DNA of 64,000 nucleotides from Isoetes taiwanensis (taxonomy: Eukaryota; Streptophyta; Lycopodiopsida; Isoetales; Isoetaceae), in assembly GCA_021234155.1 (NCBI GenBank), contig JAJEKV010000475.1, positions 62,001 to 126,000 on the forward strand, written 5' to 3'. The translations under genes and the position numbers were made by a program. Numbering within the stretch: the stretch's first letter is position 1; each line of letters begins with the position of its first letter. This document shows, piece by piece, positions 58,105 to 64,000 of the stretch. The notes beneath the pieces were generated by a model. The model saw nothing but the letters and a program-made list of their open reading frames with translations, was not told where the DNA came from and searched no databases.

Positions 58105-59400
58105 TTGGTATCAGAGCCTCTTGATTCTAAAAACCTCTGCATAATGTCTACCAATCGCTTTGGCGTACCTTATCAGCAGTATACTCAGGCTATGAGCAAT
58201 GCCAGCTACATAGCAGATCAAATGGCTATTTCTCCCTCTACCAATCCTGCAGAACGTCAAAGACAAATGGAATATTTGTGTTTGGCTTACAAATTTTTAC
58301 CCGAGCCTCCTGTGCAAACAAATGCACAACTAGCTCCACCTGTGCAAATGAATGCACAATCAAATCCCCCACATATTGTAGAGCCGACTGACATGCTCCA
58401 GTCTCCTCTTGAATCCTCTTGTAAATGGTTAGAAAAAGTTGCAGGTTTACCTACATTCTCCGGTGAAAAGAGAAACCCGCCTACTGTCTTTGGATTCCTC
58501 TCTACATGGGAAAGCTATTTCGATTTGGTAAAAGCTAAAGAAAAGCAGAAGCTGCAGCCCATGGATAAATATTTGACAGATATGGCGAGAACATGGTGGC
58601 AAGGAAGAAAAAGAATGGACCCAAAGATTTTAACATGGAAAAGCTTTAAAAAAGCTTTTGAGGTTATAATCTGACTGCCAATTATCATAATGATGTCAAA
58701 CGAGAGTGGGTTTTATTCAAGCAAGGCGGCAACGAATCAGTTTACCAGTACACATCAAAATTTCAGTATTTATCCACCCAAATGGACTGGTTAAATGAGA
58801 AGGGACTGTTACGCAAGTATATAGCGGGACTTAAGAATTCCTTGTATGCAGAATTAAGCTTTATAGATCCTCAGACATTGGAAGAAGCAACAAAGAAAGC
58901 TATTGCTGTGGAAAGAAAGTTAAATCCTGATTTCATAAATTGCAGTATATGGGAAGGGTATCCTGAGGACAAAGGCAACGACAAGATAAGCAATGATAAA
59001 GCAAGCAATGGTAAGAATTCAGACAAGGGAAATAAAAGGGCCAGAGCCAGTATGGGAGATAATCAAGACCAAGCTTCAAAAGCAAAGTGGGACAATCAAT
59101 TTGATAGATCTTCATCAAAGAAAAGTGGGTGTTTCTACTGTGGAGGACCACATCTTAAAGTAGACTGCCCGAAGTTAAGTGCAAAAAGAGAGCAAAATGA
59201 TCGAAGCAATCGGGGAGAATGAAGGGAACTAGGCAAAATAGAGTATAGACCAAATGCTCGTTCCAGCAGACTTCTGGCCCAAATGTCTCAGTTGGAAGAG
59301 CTTCCGGCGGAGCCAAGCGCCAGAACGAATAAACAAGTAACTTTTGCAGATGAAGCGCAAAAGGAAAGGGCGAAACTGCAAATTGCCTACTTAAAATAGT
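58105..59400 (+). pseudogene. Ty3/gypsy-type gag of retroelement 2, frame broken
   Basis: The first frame (58105-58674; the likely start is the ATG at 58144) contains the capsid N-terminal part with YLTDMARTWWQGRKR. Coding continues in another frame from 58668 (NLTANYHNDVK) through 58782-59222 with YIAGLKNSLYAELSFIDP. A zinc knuckle follows (CFYCGGPHLKVDCPK). After an in-frame TGA at 59220 the frame goes on to 59400 (QVTFADEAQKERAKLQIAYL). So there is one frameshift and one stop. Family knowledge: gag packages the RNA in virus-like particles. No protease, reverse transcriptase or integrase follows; the element is cut off. Confidence 0.8.
58106..58117 (+). other. Primer-binding site of retroelement 2 (initiator-Met tRNA)
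   Basis: TGGTATCAGAGC is the exact complement of the 3-prime end of plant initiator-Met tRNA, the usual primer for plant LTR retrotransposons. It is followed directly by the gag frame. Confidence 0.85.
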
Positions 59401-59859
59401 TAAAATAAGCAATAGCAAATGTTGACGGTTATGTTTAGGCCACAGATCGCCGGCCAGCGTTATCACGATTTCGTTTAATCAACGACAAGCGATTGAACCC
59501 GTGGTTAAACGTGTAATGACATGTGCAATCATTGTAAGGAATCAAATCTAATTTCATTTGGCTGCTAAAATGCTGTGCAAGTGAGGGGTGGTTTCAAACT
59601 GGCATATAAATCTTTCTTTGAGCCTTTCTTGCTCTTCGACCACCGATGCCAAGAATTGGGAAACACTTCGCCCTCAGTAACTCCGAGCAACCCTGCGCCT
59701 CAGCAATGGCAAGCGAATTCACATAAGTTTTGCTGCTACATCAATACATGGATATTCTACCTAGGCTCAAACTCGTTAGGATCGATCGAAGGCTTGGTTT
59801 TCCAGAGATCAATCAAACAAAATTTATGGCAAATGGACTGGGCTTGCAAAGAAACATAG

Positions 59860-60300
59860 TCGTTGGGTAGTCCACTTCATCCCCCCTCCTGCGCATACTT
59901 TGTGGATAGGCAAAGAAACATAGTCGTTGGTAGGTTACAGTCGAGAGGACTGCTCCACGTGTTGCATCTCCTTTGGCCCGATGAGACAAGAGGGGACTAA
60001 TCCCCTCCAGAAGGTCCACGCTAACTACAGATGGCTAGAGGGCCAAGGTCTCTCATGCCTGTACACGAATTAACCCCACTAAGGCAGTGCACCACCCAAG
60101 GGGTATCGAGCCCATAACTTGCCCATACACATTGACACGGTATTAAGCCTAGCATACTACAATCTCCCAATAGAATCTACATGGCAAAGGATCAACTGAA
60201 GTCAGACAAGCCTTCCTTATCAGCCAGCCCATTAGCCAATCTAGCCCTGCCAACCACAGCCAGACAGACTCCTATGCACGGGTCGCAATTAATTGGGAAT
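59860..60300 (-). repeat. LTR-like remnant related to the LTR at 54.2-55.7 kb
   Basis: In reverse complement, CTCATCGGGCCAAAGGAGAT, then GTAACCT and CAAAGTATGCGCAGGAGG correspond to CTCATCGGACCGAGGAGATG, GTAACCT and CAAAGTATGCACAGGAGAGG at 55195-55330, in the same order. Further left parts show weaker similarity. It is therefore a diverged copy on the opposite strand. Confidence 0.5.
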
Positions 60301-60309
60301 TAATGTGGC

Positions 60310-62090
60310 TGTTCTAGAATCATCTCTAAAGCATGGTTCTAAGTCTCTATCCCTTTTCTCAGAGGTGGGCAAAAGAGATATCACACATCATCAACATAAT
60401 GAATCGAAATAACAGAGATACAAATCAATATGATTAGGATCCATTCATGTGAAATATATATTAGGGTTCTTAGGCTTTAGACATCATCTAAGTCTAAGAA
60501 CAAGTTCTAATCTACCTAAAGTCTATTGGGAAGCTTCCATTGACTGCCAAAATCTCCAGTTACCAGGTCTTTGGCTGGGCCCCACTCTCTTGAGATGCAT
60601 CCATGTTGCTGAGACGATTGAAGATTGAGAGGGTACTTTGAGATGTGAGTTTGGCTGCAGCTGAGCTATAAGCACTTGTTATATGAATTTGATGATGATT
60701 TGAAGGAGGATGAGGAACATGTATTGCTTCATTAGGAGTACATCTAAAGAATAGAATATGATCGTATAAAATAGATTTTTTATACTGGAAGTTATGCTTG
60801 AGTGAATTGATAAAATACTTATGCAACAAGTGCATTGCTTTTACATGTCAACAAGTACAATGTTTCTTGATGCTCTTGTTTTAAGTTCTTATTTGTTGTT
60901 CAAATTCTCAAAGGGGAGCATTGAGGAACCTTTTTCTACTGCTTGTATGATATTTGTAAATGTGTGTAAGAGGTGCTTATATGATATTTATAAATGTATT
61001 AAGACATCCTAGCATAAAAACCATGTTGTGTTGCATGTTCGAGAAGATATGCAATGGTTTGGTTTGGTGTTGTTTTATTAGAGCCCAAAGGGCCCAATTT
61101 TTTATTTTTTATTTTAAATGTACAACCAACACATAACTACCATTAACATTAATTAACACAAACCTTGCATTCAACACCTTAAATAAAAATCCATCCTAAA
61201 CCCCCTTTGGTTTGAGAGCATATTCTTACAGGGGGTGACGTATTGCAGCGAGAGCCGCTAAAATCGTATAATATATATGTATAAAATCAACACCATTTAG
61301 TACATTGCCTCAAACCTTATAGTATTAGTATTTTGCAGTCCTTATTATACAGTATATCAAAACTTCTACGAACATACCCCAAGAAATAAGGATCACTATC
61401 TACAATCTAGATGGAAGAATAAAACAAATGGCGTATTTTTTAATTGATTTTTGACAATAACACGTTTTCTTTTTAAAAATTTCAGGATACATTTTGCTAA
61501 CCAGAATTTGTACGCATAAACATTCCATGCCTAGACTTGAAGCTTAAGAAATAATTGGCATGGGCAGAAAACTCTAATGTTGTAGGTTGCTTTGACAACT
61601 TCCACGACTCCTAAATCTATATTGGATCTTCTATTGTGGAGGTATGTATGTCAGTTATTTAGACTTGTACAATATTGCTCTATTGTAATAGAGTCACAAA
61701 AGGATTATATGTAAGTATATTCATCAATAAATAGGGCCAAGTTGCCTATTGCATCCCCCTATAATAAAGTTCACATTGGCTCCGAAGGTAATCGATATTT
61801 GGTTGCTAATAACTCAAAAGCTAAATACCAGTTAATCAACTGAAGCAATCATTAAGTGCAATGTGATAAGAACACAACAAAAATGAGAATGAGGCTTGCA
61901 CAATACTATATATAAAGAACCTAACAGGCGTAGATGACACATTCCAACTTAAACTGCAAAATTAAAACAAAGATAAATAGTATTTTAACGTCACGCCACT
62001 AGACAACATCCAACTAGACATGTGACCATACGCCACACTACATTGCTCAGTTGGGCCCTGCCGTCAACCACTTTACATTGTGTCTGTGGG
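60310..62090. other. Intergenic, AT-rich; one possible minus-strand exon
   Basis: A minus-strand frame at 60835-60560 ends just where a GTAACTGG donor-like site lies and has protein-like text (HVPHPPSNHHQIHITSAYSS). It could be a single exon, but nothing supports neighbours. The rest holds simple AT-rich DNA. Confidence 0.25.
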
Positions 62091-62094
62091 TTTT

Positions 62095-62230
62095 GACACC
62101 CAACAGTTCATAGTGCGATTCTGGGCAGCCTCGAACTCGAGACCTATAGTTGCAAGAACTAGTGTGTTACCACTAGACCAAACACCCAAACGCACTGTCA
62201 AAACCTGAGAGACACAGAGTGTCTCATGGT
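62095..62230 (-). mobile_element. tRNA-derived SINE head with A and B boxes
   Basis: On the minus strand the A-box TGGTCTAGTGG (62180-62170) matches the Pol III consensus, and a B-box-like GAGTTCGAGGC (62138-62128) follows 31 bp later. Flanking acceptor-stem pairing is poor, so it is not a working tRNA. It differs from the SINE family at 32-35 kb. Confidence 0.6.
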
Positions 62231-62853
62231 TAGAGTGGGATGCCTCAAATGCCATTGTCTACCAATAGGAGCAAATACATCTAAAGTCAGCAGGCCTGCC
62301 TGGTAAGCTCAGTGCGCCCTATTTTGCTATTTTAGCGCTAAGTCAGACCTTTAATTTTTGACACACTATTTTTCTCTTTTCTACTCTTCTAGCTGTGGCA
62401 TAGCAACGGGCAAACATCTCCTCCATCAAGCGTAGTTCAAAGCTAGGAAGATGTGTCGAATGTAATTTTTGGGTCTCCGCGTGGAATACAGTAGATGTAA
62501 TCTTTATGTAAGCTTTGTGGCCTTGTTGCATCACCACATGGAACTAGAGGTGATCCAACTAGAGGTGATCCATTTACGGTGTATTAATATGTGATCCATT
62601 TAAGCTATATTGTCTAATGTTTAAGTACTTAAATACAAATGCAAGCTCATTCCTTTCTTCCTATGATAGATCTTTGCTCTTTGATCTATATTTAATTTGT
62701 ACATATTAAAGGTAAGCTTGGTTTGGGAAACTTCTTGGAGTGACGAAGGAGGATTTTCTCCGAATCTTAAACTTACCTGCTAATCTAGATTTCCAGCCAG
62801 TTACTTCTGAAGGACTATGAAGAGAGACCCAAAATTTAGAGTAGGAAAATTTT

Positions 62854-63537
62854 GGGAAATTTATCAAAATAACCTTAATTGTTCACTTAATTCCCAAAAA
62901 GCCCTTTGTATTTTTTAAATTCCCAAAATGCCATTAATTCGTAAGTATTTTCCCAAATAGCTTTTTGTATTATAAAAATCACTAAAAAATACGTTTTCAC
63001 AATAAATGGTCATTTTTTACATAGGGAAGTGTTTTTTACAAATCACAAGAATTTGAAACCAATTCAGGTTGCTTGTTGAGCTCATATTCATATGTTGGAG
63101 CTATTTATCCACTAGATATTGAACTTCTTGAAAATAATGAAATGCTACCTTCTATAACACGTCGTCCACCTGGCCTAAAAGGAAACAAGATAGGACAGAA
63201 GACAGGGATAGAAAAAAGCGTGTATACAAGTGCACACGTTGTGTTGATGGTGGCCATAATGAATGCAGTTGCAGAAATCCTATTTGATATTTCCATTGCA
63301 TATTTTGTTTTAATGTGATGTTCCAAAATTTATTTTCCAGATTGTTGTGATCTGTAAGAAACACTTCCCTGTGTAAAGAATGATCATCTATGGTGAAAAC
63401 ATGATTTTTGGTAATTTATAAAATACAAGGGCTATTTGGGAAAATACTTAAGAATTAAGAGATTTTGGGAATTTAAAAAATACAAAGGGCTTTTTGGGAA
63501 TGAAGTGAACAATTAAGGTTATTTTGGTAAATTTCCC
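62854..63537. mobile_element. Mutator-like element with about 200-bp terminal inverted repeats
   Basis: The ends GGGAAATTTATCAAAATAAC and (reversed) GGGAAATTTACCAAAATAAC begin inverted arms that can be followed for about 200 bp each (to about 63055, and back from about 63340). Both sides are flanked by the identical 9-bp direct repeat GAAAATTTT (62845-62853 and 63538-63546). Long arms plus a 9-bp target duplication are diagnostic of the Mutator superfamily. The 285-bp centre carries a transposase C-terminal fragment. It is too short to be autonomous. Confidence 0.9.
63073..63300 (+). pseudogene. MULE transposase C-terminal zinc-knuckle fragment
   Basis: The frame reads MLPSITRRPPGLKGNKI and, after a one-base shift in an A-run near 63213, KRVYKCTRCVDGGHNECSCR. 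RPPGxxKxxK followed by CxxC...GHNxxxC is the typical end of plant MULE transposases. It lies between the inverted arms of the element, so this is a deletion derivative of an autonomous MULE. Confidence 0.65.
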
Positions 63538-63547
63538 GAAAATTTTC

Positions 63548-64000
63548 AATTTTATGCTGCGCTACTAGATTTCAAATCTGGTCGGACAAATGCTATGAAA
63601 CCCCAATATTTCCCGAACCAAGGTAAGATTCACAAGGTTCGAAATTGGGGGGTTCCTCCCTTAAATTTCAAGTTAAAATTGAAAAGTTTTGATTTAGATG
63701 CTTGGATGCAGGCAAAAATTCTAGTAAAAGTAAATGGGTTTTAAATTCTGGTAAAAATAATTGGGTTTTAATGTGAAATTTGCTCAGTTCGTATGGGATT
63801 GATGTAAAATCCGTTTGAGGCTAACTTTTGCCGGTAAACTTGTTGGCTAACCTAATTTGCAATTTCAAACAGTTGGTAACTAAGAACCAAGAAGCTGCAA
63901 TTAAGCATGGATTTAGATTGTGTAGAGCCTATAGAGTATTAGGGGATACCCCTTCAAGTCTTCGTCCACCAACAGCCAAATCTTTAGACTAGAGCCCTCT
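63548..64000. other. AT-rich end of window
   Basis: No gene or repeat recognised. Confidence 0.4.

Overview
The window looks like nuclear DNA of a land plant with a large, repeat-rich genome. The reasons are GT-AG introns, LTR retroelements whose primer site begins TGGTATCAGAGC (plant initiator-Met tRNA type), Mutator-like and pogo-like transposon remnants, tRNA-derived SINEs and AT-rich spacers. Decayed transposon genes with pogo-type DDE and GHTHDDID-type proteins hint at a non-angiosperm lineage (bryophyte, lycophyte or fern). That is inference only, because no ribosomal or organellar marker is present.

Layout. 1-2.15 kb: first of three copies of a dispersed repeat (R1), directly followed by a nearly intact pogo-like DDE transposase gene (2.2-4.6 kb). 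6.1-7.7 kb: decayed transposon gene on the minus strand with a GHTHDDID motif. 9.5-10.4 kb: a tandem duplication, one copy of which holds a foldback MITE while the other preserves the empty site. 11.4-19.6 kb: a higher-GC, badly decayed multi-exon locus ending in an FCP1-like phosphatase remnant and filled with about 20 short palindromes. 19.7-20.2 kb: a CpG-dense stretch. 23.1-24.6 kb: about 1.5 kb of almost pure pyrimidine strand. 25.0-26.0 kb: a MULE/SWIM-type transposase remnant.

26.4-28.5 kb, minus strand: the best protein-coding gene in the window. Three exons join in phase into an open 597-residue protein. It has a signal peptide, a glycosylatable ectodomain, one membrane span, a clathrin-heavy-chain-like repeat region and a C-terminal C3HC4 RING finger. 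A 48-bp-arm hairpin lies just upstream. I do not know this architecture from any described family, and it is the main candidate for a new system.

28.9-34.9 kb: palindrome clusters, SINE copies, tandem repeats and a foldback element. 35.9-39.2 kb: a decayed two-gene unit, a degenerate protein kinase followed by a coiled-coil protein with a partial RING-like motif. 39.3-47.6 kb: repeats, including R1 copies B and C. 48.5-51.2 kb: an element with repeated ends. 52.6-53.5 kb: a diverged relative of the 6-7 kb transposon gene. 54.2-59.4 kb: an LTR retroelement (LTR, primer site, gag) apparently interrupted by a second one (LTR, TATA, primer site, gag). 59.9-60.3 kb: an LTR-like remnant on the minus strand. 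62.1 kb: a tRNA-derived SINE head. 62.85-63.55 kb: a Mutator-like element with long terminal inverted repeats and an exact 9-bp target duplication.

Most genes here belong to mobile elements in different states of decay. Only the membrane-clathrin-RING gene and, less surely, the pogo-like transposase look able to make a protein.
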